Origin: an uncultured Alphaproteobacteria bacterium | Lineage (GTDB): Bacteria; Pseudomonadota; Alphaproteobacteria; CAKMZR01 | Direction: 5' to 3' | DNA: 10,630 nt | Assembly (NCBI GenBank): GCA_929200455.1 | Contig: CAKMZR010000045.1 | Location: 1 to 10,630, forward strand | In this document: positions 1 to 7,635 of the stretch, piece by piece | Numbering within the stretch: position 1 is the stretch's first letter | Layout of the letters: the number at the start of each line of letters is the position of its first letter | Program-made: the position numbers and the translations under genes | The notes under the pieces: model-generated | Seen by the model: the letters and a program-made list of their open reading frames with translations, nothing else | Told to the model about the DNA's origin: nothing | Databases searched by the model: none

Positions 1-920
1 ACAAAAAAGTTCGTGTACAAGGGCTCTTGGAGACCCCACACCGCAGAAACCACCATCAGCAACATACCCAAAACCAAAAATCGAGAAATCCCTATTCTCT
101 CTATAATCAAACCCGACACCAAAGAGGGCAAAAACATCGCCACCACATGCCACTGTATCGCCCAACTGATGTGATGAAAATGCATCCCAAGACCGGACAT
201 CTCCAGCGAAGACGCCGCCATAATTCCCGACATCACACCGTAACCCCCTCCTCCGCACAAAGCCGCAAACCACAAAAGAGGCTGATGCAATATCTTACCC
301 ACAGAAACCCCCACCCCAACCTTTTTCGGCTTAGGAAAACGGACGCCCACTATCAATGACGCCACAAGCAAACTCAATACCCCCATCGCAATATAACCTC
401 CCACATAGATACTGTCTGCATACCAACCCGTATTCCTCGCTATCGTAGGACCGACCACCGCCGCTATCACCCCTCCCAGCATCACCAAGCTTATCGCACG
501 GGCCTGCAGCTTCTTCGGAGTCACATCAAGAATCGCAAAACGGTACAAATGTGTCCCCGACAAAAATACCCCCAAAAACATATGAGCCATAATCAATAAC
601 CATAAAGATTTATACTCAAGTGCCCACAAGGCTAATGGCGTCGTCAGGAGTCCCAAAAGAGCCACCCCCACCAATACGCGACGACGTCCCCACACTTCCA
701 TCAAACGAGACACTCCATAAATGGACAACAAAGTCGCCAAAAATTGTGCTCCATGCGGAACCGTCGCCAAATCCAAAGAACCCGTCACAAAATGACCCGC
801 CAGCGGTGCCACCGTCACAGAAAGAACACTGCACGTCACACCCAACCCTTGAGCCAACACCATCAAATATCCTTGACGCGGAAACCTTTCCCTCTCTTCC
901 GAAGAAACAACCGATGACAC
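1..920 (-). CDS. MFS transporter, partial (C-terminus beyond left edge)
   Basis: This frame is open for 306 codons from a GTG at 918-920 to the window edge, so roughly the last 100 residues of a typical 400-residue major facilitator are missing. The translation is strongly hydrophobic, with successive membrane-helix-like stretches. One starts near residue 18 (YLMVLAQGLGVTCSVLSV). A second is followed by GVSRLMEVWGRRR at residues 69-81, which matches the MFS loop 2-3 signature (motif A, G-x8-G-R-R-R). Later segments such as YIAMGVLSLLVASLIVGV and FLVLGMLLMVV are also helix-like. The GTG is chosen because GGGGAGG (931-937 on the minus strand) lies ten bases upstream and an in-frame stop sits just before it. 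It begins two bases after the thiamine-diphosphate enzyme's stop, so translational coupling is likely. It probably imports a substrate of, or exports a product of, the upstream enzymes. The substrate is unknown. The family call is firm; the exact start is less so. Confidence 0.85.
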   Translation of the reverse strand, partial: MSSVVSSEERERFPRQGYLMVLAQGLGVTCSVLSVTVAPLAGHFVTGSLDLATVPHGAQFLATLLSIYGVSRLMEVWGRRRVLVGVALLGLLTTPLALWALEYKSLWLLIMAHMFLGVFLSGTHLYRFAILDVTPKKLQARAISLVMLGGVIAAVVGPTIARNTGWYADSIYVGGYIAMGVLSLLVASLIVGVRFPKPKKVGVGVSVGKILHQPLLWFAALCGGGGYGVMSGIMAASSLEMSGLGMHFHHISWAIQWHVVAMFLPSLVSGLIIERIGISRFLVLGMLLMVVSAVWGLQEPLYTNFF

Positions 921-922
921 CT

Positions 923-2566
923 CTACAAAACCTCCCCATACTCATCACTGTCAACCTTACAGGCGATCAGAGAAAACTCAGAAAGACTCATCGCCCGCTC
1001 CACAGCTTTCCTCAAACCCGCACGATCGCTCACAGAAAATCCATGACCTCTAAAAGACTCCGCCAACTTCACATAATCATATCCTCCACCCAACTTGACC
1101 CCATAACCCGCAAGCTGCATACGCTTTTGCTTCACCTCTATAAGAGCAAGCGAATCATCCACAAACACCACAATAATCACCTTCAATCCCCTATCCTTCA
1201 AAGTCCCAAGTTCCCCCACACACATCAACAAGCCCGCATCTCCCGTCATCACCAACGACACCCGATCCTTCTCAGAAAGTGCCACCCCTATACCCAAAGG
1301 CAGACCACACGCCATCGAACCTAACCCCTGCGACTGCAACACTGTTTGTGGCTCATACGTCTCCCATACCTGATCCGCCACTATCCGATGGGCTCCCGTG
1401 TCAATCGACAACACCGTATCTCGCGGGACAAGTCCTCTCAACTCGTCTATCACCGCTCCCGCTCCCCACGAAGACTCACGACCAAACTCTTTTCGCAAAC
1501 CCTCCCTCGTCAATGAAACCTCACCCCCGGACCACGTCCCCCGACCACATCCCTCACAACCACGCGACAAAACCTTCAAGCCAGAACCTATGTCACAGAC
1601 AAAACTCCTGCTCTCAAAATGATTATAGTGAAAATTCGGAGAACGCGACAAACCTATCACCTTTTGCCTCAAAGGACTCCAAGCATCCTGCCAGCTAAGC
1701 CTTACCTCTATCGGATCAAAACCCAAAAGCAATACCACATCCGCTCCCGATACAAACGGCGTCAGCCATGTATCCGCACTTGGCGATAAGGCAAAACTTC
1801 CCACCATCATCTCATAATCATCACTCACCACACCCTTTGCTTGATAACTCGTAAGCACAGGAATCTCCAAACTTTCCACAACCTCTCGAACCTCACGCGA
1901 CGACCCTTCCACCACCACATCATTCCCTATCACCACAAGCGGATTCTTCGCTTCCCTCAACCAATTTCGCGCTTCCTCCAAAGCCTCACCCTCCTCAGGA
2001 ACCACACGACCCTCAACACCCCCTCCCCAACCACGACACCGCAAAAACTCACTCGCACCCACCTCCTTTGCCGCCAAACTCACAGGAATATCCATATGCA
2101 CAGGACCCCGCCTCCCATCCAAGGCTATGTGCATAAGTCTGTCCACCTGCATCGCTATATCACTCTCCGTCTCCCCCTCCTCCAAAGTCACACTCGCCTT
2201 GCACAAATCCCTAAGCACCGAACCATGATCCAAAACTTGATGCTGGTGAGAAACCCTCTCCAGAGGATCCAAACAACCCGTCAATACCACAAGCGGAATC
2301 CTATCCTGTGACGCACTCGCGACCACATTCACCGCATTCGTCACCCCAGGACCCAGTGTCGAGAGCAATACAGACGGACGCCTCGTCCTTTGATACACCG
2401 CTTGTGCCATGTATCCTCCGGAATTCTCATGCTTCACCAAAAGAAAATCTATCCCATGCTCTCGAAAACCATCAAGTACACTCAAAACTTCTCCACCAGG
2501 CATACCAAAAGCCCTCTCCACTCCAAACGTCTTCAGCGTCCTTGCTATCACACTTGATACACGCAT
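923..2566 (-). CDS. Acetolactate-synthase-like thiamine diphosphate enzyme
   Basis: The 547-residue protein has the three-domain layout of acetolactate synthase and related 2-keto-acid decarboxylases or carboligases. The N-terminal pyrimidine-binding domain holds GVERAFGMPGGEVL (15-28), the ThDP-activating glutamate in KHEN (E47) and LSTLGPGVTNAVN (68-80). A central domain follows. The C-terminal pyrophosphate domain carries the metal/ThDP motif starting at G442-D443-A444. The usual GDG is GDA here, and the usual terminal Asn-Asn is Val-Asp (FVDDSLALI, about 468-476). Glu47 argues for a working cofactor cycle. It starts nine bases after the ald stop with GAGGAAGAG directly upstream of ATG, so it is part of that operon. 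No small regulatory subunit is visible, and the context (mmsA, ald, MFS) suggests catabolism rather than branched-chain amino acid synthesis. Alternatives are a decarboxylase of a transaminated amino acid or a sulfoacetaldehyde-acetyltransferase-like enzyme. Family confidence is high; the reaction is unknown. Confidence 0.85.
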   Translation of the reverse strand: MRVSSVIARTLKTFGVERAFGMPGGEVLSVLDGFREHGIDFLLVKHENSGGYMAQAVYQRTRRPSVLLSTLGPGVTNAVNVVASASQDRIPLVVLTGCLDPLERVSHQHQVLDHGSVLRDLCKASVTLEEGETESDIAMQVDRLMHIALDGRRGPVHMDIPVSLAAKEVGASEFLRCRGWGGGVEGRVVPEEGEALEEARNWLREAKNPLVVIGNDVVVEGSSREVREVVESLEIPVLTSYQAKGVVSDDYEMMVGSFALSPSADTWLTPFVSGADVVLLLGFDPIEVRLSWQDAWSPLRQKVIGLSRSPNFHYNHFESRSFVCDIGSGLKVLSRGCEGCGRGTWSGGEVSLTREGLRKEFGRESSWGAGAVIDELRGLVPRDTVLSIDTGAHRIVADQVWETYEPQTVLQSQGLGSMACGLPLGIGVALSEKDRVSLVMTGDAGLLMCVGELGTLKDRGLKVIIVVFVDDSLALIEVKQKRMQLAGYGVKLGGGYDYVKLAESFRGHGFSVSDRAGLRKAVERAMSLSEFSLIACKVDSDEYGEVL

Positions 2567-2575
2567 CTCTCTTCC

Positions 2576-3700
2576 TCAAACCAACGAAGCCAATGCCTCT
2601 CGGGCATCCACATACAAAAATCCATGAGCTTGTGCGACCGCCTCATAACACACCTCCCCCGCACACACGTTCAATCCACTCATCATATGGACATCTCCTT
2701 CCAGAGCATCCTTCAAACCCTTATCCGCAAGCTTCAATACATAGGGAAGAGTCGCATTGTTCAAAGCTTCCGACGACGTCCTCGGATAAGCTCCAGGCAT
2801 GTTCGCAACACAATAATGTACCACCCCATCCACCTCATACACAGGATCATGGTGCGTCGTCGCTCGAGTCGTCTCAAAACAACCTCCCTGATCCACCGCT
2901 ACGTCCACAACTACACTCCCCTTCTCCATAGAACCTATCATCTCCCTCGTCACAAGCTTCGGTGCCGTCTCCCCCGGAATCAATACCGTCCCTATCACCA
3001 GAGACGAAGCCAACACATTCTCCTCTATCGACTGCATCGTCGAAAACTCCGTCTTCACACGACCCTTATAGTGTGCATCAAAATCACGCAACCTGCTCAT
3101 GTTCCGATCAATAACCGTCACGTCCGCTCCCATCCCCACAAGCATAGCCACCGCATTCGTACCAGACATACCTCCCCCTATCACCGTCACCTTCGCAGGA
3201 CGAACCCCCGCAACGCCTCCCAACAAAATACCCTTCCCTCCATGCACCTTCGCCAAATACTGCGAACCCACGTACGCCGCCATACGACCCGCAACTTCAG
3301 ACATCGGGGCCAATAACGGCAATCCTCCTCCTTGACCCGTTATTGTCTCGTACGCCACTGCAGAACAACCCGAATTCATAAGACCCCGCGTCTGATCACA
3401 GTCCGGGGCCAAGTGCAAATACGTAAACAATACCTGACCCTTACGCAACATCTCCCATTCCCGCCTCTGAGGTTCCTTCACCTTCACCACCATGTCGCTG
3501 CATCCAAAAATTTCTGCCGCACTCGGAACTATCTTAGCCCCACTTTGAATGTATACATCATCCATCATGCCCACACCCAATCCCGCTCCACTCTCCACAA
3601 AAACCTCATGCCCCCGACCCACAAGCTCCTTCACCGATGACGGCAACAACGAAATCCTATTCTCATCCTCTTTAATCTCTTTTGGAACGCCTACTTTCAT
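2576..3700 (-). CDS. ald: Alanine dehydrogenase
   Basis: The 374-residue protein catalyses reversible NAD-dependent oxidative deamination of L-alanine to pyruvate and ammonia in the cytosol. It matches the family closely in length (about 371) and in numbering of active-site residues: Arg15 (ENR), Lys75 (VKVKEP), His96 (YLHLAPD), Asp270 (VAVDQGG) and Asn300 (CVANMPGAYPRTSS). The Rossmann NAD site is at about 170-198 (KVTVIGGGMSGTNA then VTVID). The start ATG has AGGAGAGG seven bases upstream. The gene lies 100 bases downstream of mmsA and nine bases ahead of the thiamine-diphosphate enzyme. In catabolic operons Ald commonly regenerates pyruvate from alanine made by a pyruvate-dependent transaminase, as in taurine degradation (tpa-ald-xsc). 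That role is inferred here. Nothing indicates damage. Confidence 0.95.
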   Translation of the reverse strand: MKVGVPKEIKEDENRISLLPSSVKELVGRGHEVFVESGAGLGVGMMDDVYIQSGAKIVPSAAEIFGCSDMVVKVKEPQRREWEMLRKGQVLFTYLHLAPDCDQTRGLMNSGCSAVAYETITGQGGGLPLLAPMSEVAGRMAAYVGSQYLAKVHGGKGILLGGVAGVRPAKVTVIGGGMSGTNAVAMLVGMGADVTVIDRNMSRLRDFDAHYKGRVKTEFSTMQSIEENVLASSLVIGTVLIPGETAPKLVTREMIGSMEKGSVVVDVAVDQGGCFETTRATTHHDPVYEVDGVVHYCVANMPGAYPRTSSEALNNATLPYVLKLADKGLKDALEGDVHMMSGLNVCAGEVCYEAVAQAHGFLYVDAREALASLV

Positions 3701-3800
3701 CTCAAATCCTCTCCTTCACCTTTAACTCAAACTTTCTCAAACAACCCTGCTTCTTTGTAAACCTTTTTTCACAATCATCAACCAAAAATAAACTTAAAGC
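3701..3800 (-). other. mmsA-ald spacer without clear signals
   Basis: This 100-base gap between two co-directional genes is AT-richer than the genes and contains the ald ribosome binding site (AGGAGAGG, about 3708-3715). I see no stem-loop followed by a T-run on the minus strand and no convincing -35/-10 pair. Read-through from mmsA into ald is the simplest reading, though an internal promoter cannot be excluded. Confidence 0.4.
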
Positions 3801-5294
3801 TTACCCGCTCGGAAACGTAAAAACCGCTCCCTTGGTTATGCCGTCAGACCATCTCGAAGTCGTCGTCTTGAGACGCGTGTAAAAATGAACCGCTTCCGGA
3901 CCATATATACCATGCGAACCAAACAGAGAACGCTTCCAACCCCCAAAAGAATGAAACGCCACAGGGACAGGAATCGGAACATTAATGCCTACCATACCCA
4001 CCTCTATACTACGCGAAAACTCCCGTGCCGCATTTCCGTCTCGCGTGAATATCGATGTCCCATTCCCATACTCATGAGCATTGATCAAATCCATCGCACT
4101 CTCGAATGTCTGCGGTGTCATCACCGAAAGTACAGGACCAAATATCTCTTGGGTGTAAATCTCCATCTCAGGCGTCACCCCATCAAAAAGACTGCCACCC
4201 AAAAAATAACCATCCTCGTAACCCTGAAGACGAAAATCACGTCCGTCCACAACCAAATTCGCTCCCTGTGACACCCCCCTCTCTATCAATCCACAAATAC
4301 GTGACTTCGACTCCTTCGTAATCACAGGACCCATCTCAGCCTTATCATCCGTAGAAGGACCTATACGAAGTGACGACACCCGTGGACTCAGTTTCTCTAC
4401 CAAACGTTTCGACGTCTCTTCACCCACAGGAACCACCACAGAAATCGCCATACAACGCTCTCCTGCAGAACCAAACCCAGAACCCATAAGAGCATCTGCC
4501 GCTTGATCCATATCCGCATCCGGCATCACCACCATGTGATTCTTCGCTCCTCCCAAGGCCTGAACACGCTTGCCAGAATCCGTTCCCCTCTTGTATACAT
4601 ACTCCGCTATAGGCGTCGAACCCACAAAACTTACCGCACGAATGTCAGGATGATCCAAAATCGCATCCACAACCGCCTTATCTCCATGAACCACACTCAA
4701 AACACCCTCAGGAAGACCTGCCTCGTACAACAACTCACACGCCAAATTCGCAGAAGACGGAACACGCTCAGAAGGCTTCAAAATAAAACAATTCCCACAC
4801 CCTATCGCCATCGGAAACATCCACATCGGTACCATCGCCGGAAAATTAAATGGCGTAATACCCGCAACAACGCCCAACGGTTGACGCTCAGAATGTGTGT
4901 CTATCTTCGGACCCACCTCACGGCTAAACTCTCCCTTCAAAAAATGTGAAATACCACTTGCAAACTCCACAATCTCAAGACCTCGAGACACCTCGCCTCG
5001 TGCGTCCGCATGAGTCTTGCCATGCTCTCTGCTGATCTCTCGTGCCAAGTCTTCACGACGTCCATTCGCAAGCCGCAAATACTCCGCCATTACACGACCT
5101 CGCTTCAAAGGTGGCGTCCGAGACCACGCAGAATACGCTCCCAAAGCCTTCTTCACCGCTTCGTCCAATTCCATCGGCGAAGACAGACCAACCTCACCCA
5201 CCTTCGCTCCCGTCGCAGGATTAAAAATATCTCCCGTGCGACCAGATGCCGATTTACAAGAAATACCCCCTATCAAATTATCAACCTCGTACAT
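3801..5294 (-). CDS. mmsA: CoA-acylating methylmalonate-semialdehyde dehydrogenase
   Basis: The 497-residue protein belongs to the MmsA/IolA branch of the aldehyde dehydrogenase superfamily. It oxidises methylmalonate or malonate semialdehyde with NAD and CoA to propionyl-CoA or acetyl-CoA plus CO2. Visible motifs are the cofactor-site stretch GVVAGITPFNFPAMVPMWMF (141-160), KPSE (173-176), SFVGSTPIAEYVY (222-234), the branch-specific QALGGAKNH (245-253) where most relatives have LELGGK, and the nucleophile Cys281 in SAGERCMA. A longer reading starts at 5327, but the ATG at 5294 follows a purine-rich Shine-Dalgarno tract (5295-5309) and gives the length typical of Pseudomonas MmsA. It is the first gene of the ald/ThDP-enzyme/MFS operon and diverges from the agmatine-deiminase-family gene. 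Probable substrates come from valine, pyrimidine, beta-alanine or inositol breakdown; none of the partner genes for these (mmsB, iol genes) is present, so the substrate is open. Confidence 0.93.
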   Translation of the reverse strand: MYEVDNLIGGISCKSASGRTGDIFNPATGAKVGEVGLSSPMELDEAVKKALGAYSAWSRTPPLKRGRVMAEYLRLANGRREDLAREISREHGKTHADARGEVSRGLEIVEFASGISHFLKGEFSREVGPKIDTHSERQPLGVVAGITPFNFPAMVPMWMFPMAIGCGNCFILKPSERVPSSANLACELLYEAGLPEGVLSVVHGDKAVVDAILDHPDIRAVSFVGSTPIAEYVYKRGTDSGKRVQALGGAKNHMVVMPDADMDQAADALMGSGFGSAGERCMAISVVVPVGEETSKRLVEKLSPRVSSLRIGPSTDDKAEMGPVITKESKSRICGLIERGVSQGANLVVDGRDFRLQGYEDGYFLGGSLFDGVTPEMEIYTQEIFGPVLSVMTPQTFESAMDLINAHEYGNGTSIFTRDGNAAREFSRSIEVGMVGINVPIPVPVAFHSFGGWKRSLFGSHGIYGPEAVHFYTRLKTTTSRWSDGITKGAVFTFPSG

Positions 5295-5309
5295 CCTTCT
5301 TCCTTCCTC
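5295..5309 (-). promoter_or_regulatory. mmsA ribosome binding site that sets the start
   Basis: Read on the minus strand this is GAGGAAGGAAGAAGG directly before the ATG at 5294. It is an uninterrupted purine tract with a GAGG core about ten bases from the start codon. No comparable tract precedes the longer in-frame start at 5327, so the shorter protein is preferred. Confidence 0.7.
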
Positions 5310-5335
5310 AATCTCAAACAAACCCACATCACAAA

Positions 5336-5341
5336 TCTATA
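5336..5341 (-). promoter_or_regulatory. Candidate -10 box for the mmsA operon
   Basis: The minus strand reads TATAGA, preceded directly by TG, about 41 bases upstream of the mmsA ATG. No good -35 is seen at 16-18 bases. It is the best -10-like hexamer in this part of the divergent region, but the match is only partial. Confidence 0.25.
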
Positions 5342-5465
5342 CACCCTTCCTCCAAACAAAGCCATAAATTCCCTCCCCCCTCCCTCATTCCTCTTGCTCT
5401 TTTGCCTGATCTCAATTACCTTCTACCATCACAAATGCTCTGTTCCTTTGCCTACACAAAGCGTG

Positions 5466-5471
5466 TATACT
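5466..5471 (+). promoter_or_regulatory. Candidate -10 box for the agmatine-deiminase-family gene
   Basis: TATACT, preceded directly by TG, lies 29 bases upstream of the ATG at 5501, which would give a leader of roughly 20 bases. A good TTGACA-like -35 is not visible at standard spacing. A weak ribosome site, AAGAAAG, lies at about 5486-5492. Confidence 0.35.
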
Positions 5472-5500
5472 CAGCGAAACATCTCAAGAAAGACACATCC

Positions 5501-6607
5501 ATGATCACCTCTCGTCGCGAAGTTCTGATCCTCCTTTCAACTTTCGCGCTTCCTTCCATTCCCCTCTCTTCATCCGCTCTGGAAAAACGTAAACTCGTCA
5601 TGCCCCACGAAGCAAGCCCCCACGAACAGAGCTTCATGACACTCAGCAACGCTCCCTTCCTCTACGGGAAATCTTGGAATCACGACATCCAAAAAGAACA
5701 AGCTCTCATCGCAAATACCCTCGTAGACTTCGAACCCGTCACCGTCATTATCGACCGCAAACAAGAAAAAATCGCCCGAGAAATCTTTCGACCAGAAATC
5801 AATTTCATGTTCCTCCCGCATTTCGACATTTGGGCTCGGGACACACTGCCCATTTTCGTTCTCGAAAATAAAAATATACTCCAAGCCGTCGTCGGAAACT
5901 TCAATGTGTGGGGAAACAAATTTACTGGCTACAAAGAATACGATCTCGACAAAAAACTCGCACCGCTTGTCGCTGACACTCTCAACATCCCCACCATTTT
6001 TGCTCCTTTTGTTTTTGAAGGCGGGGCCATCGACGTCGACGGAGACGGTTCCCTCCTCACCACAAGAAGTTGTCTCCTCAATCCAAATCGAAACCCCGAC
6101 ATGTCAGAAAAAGAGGTTTCTCAACACCTCTCCTCCATCACAGGAGCAGAAAAAATTATATGGCTCCACGGTTCTCAAAGCGACAAAATTACAGATGGCC
6201 ATATCGACGGAATCGCTCGCTTCATAGAACCGGGACTCGTCGTCGCAGAGTATACAGAAAACAAATCAGACCTCGAATACAGCGACCTCAAAAAAAATAT
6301 CAAACAACTCGAAAAAGCACGTGACGCAAAAGGACGACTCCTCGAAGTCATCACACTTGCTCGTCCCGACCCCCTAAAAACACGAACCTCAAGTGCCGAC
6401 TTCTCCGCAAGTTACATCAACAATTACGTCGCAAATGGCGTGCTGCTCCTTCCCGAATTCGGTGACGACAAACACGACCAAGATGCTTACGACCTCTTTT
6501 CTCGATTCCATCCCTCGCGAAAAACCATTTCCCTCAATGTCGACAACATATGCAAAGGCGGCGGCGGTATTCACTGCACCCTCCAGACACTGCCAAAAGC
6601 CTTATAA
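5501..6607 (+). CDS. Agmatine deiminase family protein with N-terminal export signal
   Basis: The 368-residue product belongs to the agmatine deiminase / bacterial peptidylarginine deiminase family, which hydrolyses a guanidino group to a ureido group plus ammonia. Family motifs in order are SPHEQSFM (39-46), WARDTLPIFV (111-120), FEGGAIDVDGDGSLLTTRSC (172-191), NRNPDMS (196-202), TDGHIDGIARF (231-241) and the C-terminal catalytic segment GGGGIHCT with Cys359. His234 and Asp113 are the expected partners. The first 26 residues look like a signal peptide: SRREVL at 4-9 resembles a twin-arginine motif, followed by a hydrophobic stretch and SSSA. Cytosolic agmatine deiminases lack this. An upstream in-frame start exists at 5246, but it would read through the mmsA leader, so the ATG at 5501 is chosen. 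The end overlaps pyrB convergently by six bases. Substrate could be agmatine, arginine peptides or another guanidine compound. Confidence 0.9.
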   Translation: MITSRREVLILLSTFALPSIPLSSSALEKRKLVMPHEASPHEQSFMTLSNAPFLYGKSWNHDIQKEQALIANTLVDFEPVTVIIDRKQEKIAREIFRPEINFMFLPHFDIWARDTLPIFVLENKNILQAVVGNFNVWGNKFTGYKEYDLDKKLAPLVADTLNIPTIFAPFVFEGGAIDVDGDGSLLTTRSCLLNPNRNPDMSEKEVSQHLSSITGAEKIIWLHGSQSDKITDGHIDGIARFIEPGLVVAEYTENKSDLEYSDLKKNIKQLEKARDAKGRLLEVITLARPDPLKTRTSSADFSASYINNYVANGVLLLPEFGDDKHDQDAYDLFSRFHPSRKTISLNVDNICKGGGGIHCTLQTLPKAL

Positions 6608-7624
6608 TCTAGACCTCACCTTAGTCCACTTCGGAGAAACAGAACTCTTTTCAAGTTCATCTTCCACACCAAGAACACACGCAAAAAGGGCCATGCGGAC
6701 AGGGACTCCAGCATCGCTTTGCCTGAAAATCGCTATACGATCATCATCGTCCATATCGTCTGACAGATCATGGGCACCCGCAGAACTGTCTCGCGGGAGA
6801 GGATGCATAATCACACAGTCCTTCTTCATAACCTTATCCGCCAACTTCCGATCAAGAACAAAAGACTCACATTCGTGATCCGCTCTTTCCGCAAGGGGAA
6901 TCCTTTCCTTCTGAACCCGCGTCATGTACACAAGATCAGACGACAGCAATCCCTCCTCCAAAGAAGAAAAAATAGAAACCTTATGGCCCGAATCCCTAAG
7001 CTTCTCCTCAATAACCTCAGGAAGACGCAAGCCTCGAGGCGAAACAAGCCTTATCTCTGCTGCTCCATACAATGAAAGAAGCTTCGCCAAAGAGTGTACT
7101 GTTCGACCATAACGAAGATCGCCCGCAAGCACGATGCAACTCCCCTCAATCCGCTTCTTACGCTTACCAAACTCTTTGTGGATCGTGTATATATCAAGCA
7201 AAGCTTGCGTCGGGTGCTCTCCCGCTCCATTTCCCGCATTAATCACAGGAACCTCACTCGCATTCGCAAATTCTTCAAGGGCCGCTTCATGCGCGTGGCG
7301 AAACACACAAATATCAAAATATCCCCCCACAACCCTCCCCGTATCCTTAATAGACTCCCCCTTAACAATCGAAGAAAACGTCACGCCAGTCGTTGCAGAA
7401 ACACTCCCTCCAAGACGCATAAATGCCGCATCAAAACTCAACCTCGTACGGGTACTCGCTTCAAAAAATAGACTCCCAAGCACAGCTCCAGAAAGAACAT
7501 CCGTTTTCAAACTCCCGTTCGCAATAGGGACACACCTGTCCACTACCGAAAATATCTCGTCCAGAGCAGAAAGATCAAACTGTTCACTCGAAAGAATATC
7601 TTGACCTCGAAATCTACTGACCAT
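6602..7624 (-). CDS. pyrB: Aspartate carbamoyltransferase catalytic chain
   Basis: The 340-residue enzyme condenses carbamoyl phosphate with L-aspartate to carbamoyl-aspartate, the committed step of pyrimidine synthesis, in the cytosol. The carbamoyl-phosphate loop is FEASTRTRLSFD (54-65), with STRTR at 57-61. A lysine in the VKGES loop is K88. Further signatures are GEHPTQALLD (135-144), GDLRYGRTVHSL (168-179), MTRVQKER (234-241) and HPLPR (274-278). MTRVQKER supports aspartate rather than ornithine transcarbamylase. It is about 30 residues longer than the E. coli chain (311), partly through a charged C-terminal tail. A regulatory PyrI chain and other pyr genes are absent nearby. It begins 11 bases after the FAD oxidoreductase, with GGAAGG six bases before its ATG, so both are probably on one transcript. 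Its last six bases overlap the convergent deiminase gene. Confidence 0.95.
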   Translation of the reverse strand: MVSRFRGQDILSSEQFDLSALDEIFSVVDRCVPIANGSLKTDVLSGAVLGSLFFEASTRTRLSFDAAFMRLGGSVSATTGVTFSSIVKGESIKDTGRVVGGYFDICVFRHAHEAALEEFANASEVPVINAGNGAGEHPTQALLDIYTIHKEFGKRKKRIEGSCIVLAGDLRYGRTVHSLAKLLSLYGAAEIRLVSPRGLRLPEVIEEKLRDSGHKVSIFSSLEEGLLSSDLVYMTRVQKERIPLAERADHECESFVLDRKLADKVMKKDCVIMHPLPRDSSAGAHDLSDDMDDDDRIAIFRQSDAGVPVRMALFACVLGVEDELEKSSVSPKWTKVRSRL

Positions 7625-7635
7625 AACAAACCTTC

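Larger units (their letters stand above)
5295..5500. other. Divergent regulatory region with a long purine/pyrimidine tract
   Basis: These 206 bases separate the divergent mmsA and agmatine-deiminase-family genes and should contain both promoters. Positions 5369-5386 are 18 consecutive pyrimidines on the + strand; the minus strand reads GAGGGAGGGGGGAGGGAA. No convincing ORF, tRNA or inverted repeat operator was found. A regulator for either operon is not encoded next to it. Confidence 0.5.

Noticed and set aside
27..359. 110-codon plus-strand open frame at the left edge
   Set aside because: Antisense to the MFS gene, His/Arg/Gln-rich, no family resemblance.
616..954. 112-codon minus-strand open frame starting near the thiamine-diphosphate gene's stop
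   Set aside because: It is out of frame with the MFS gene on the same strand. Its Gly/Cys/Phe-rich translation has no domain, whereas the neighbouring frame shows MFS motif A and membrane helices.
620..1324. 234-codon plus-strand open frame
   Set aside because: It lies opposite the MFS and thiamine-diphosphate genes, both of which show clear family motifs. Its Pro/His/Thr-rich translation is what antisense of G/T-rich codons gives, and no ribosome site precedes it.
2308..3316. Two long plus-strand open frames (207 and 230 codons) opposite ald and the thiamine-diphosphate gene
   Set aside because: They are shadows of real minus-strand genes. Low G on the + strand makes TAG/TGA rare and keeps antisense frames open.
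3701..3800. Terminator between mmsA and ald
   Set aside because: An AAAAAA-rich stretch is present, but I found no preceding GC stem on the minus strand.
5246..5500. N-terminal extension of the deiminase from an upstream in-frame start
   Set aside because: It would overlap the mmsA start and control region, and would place the signal-peptide-like stretch internally.
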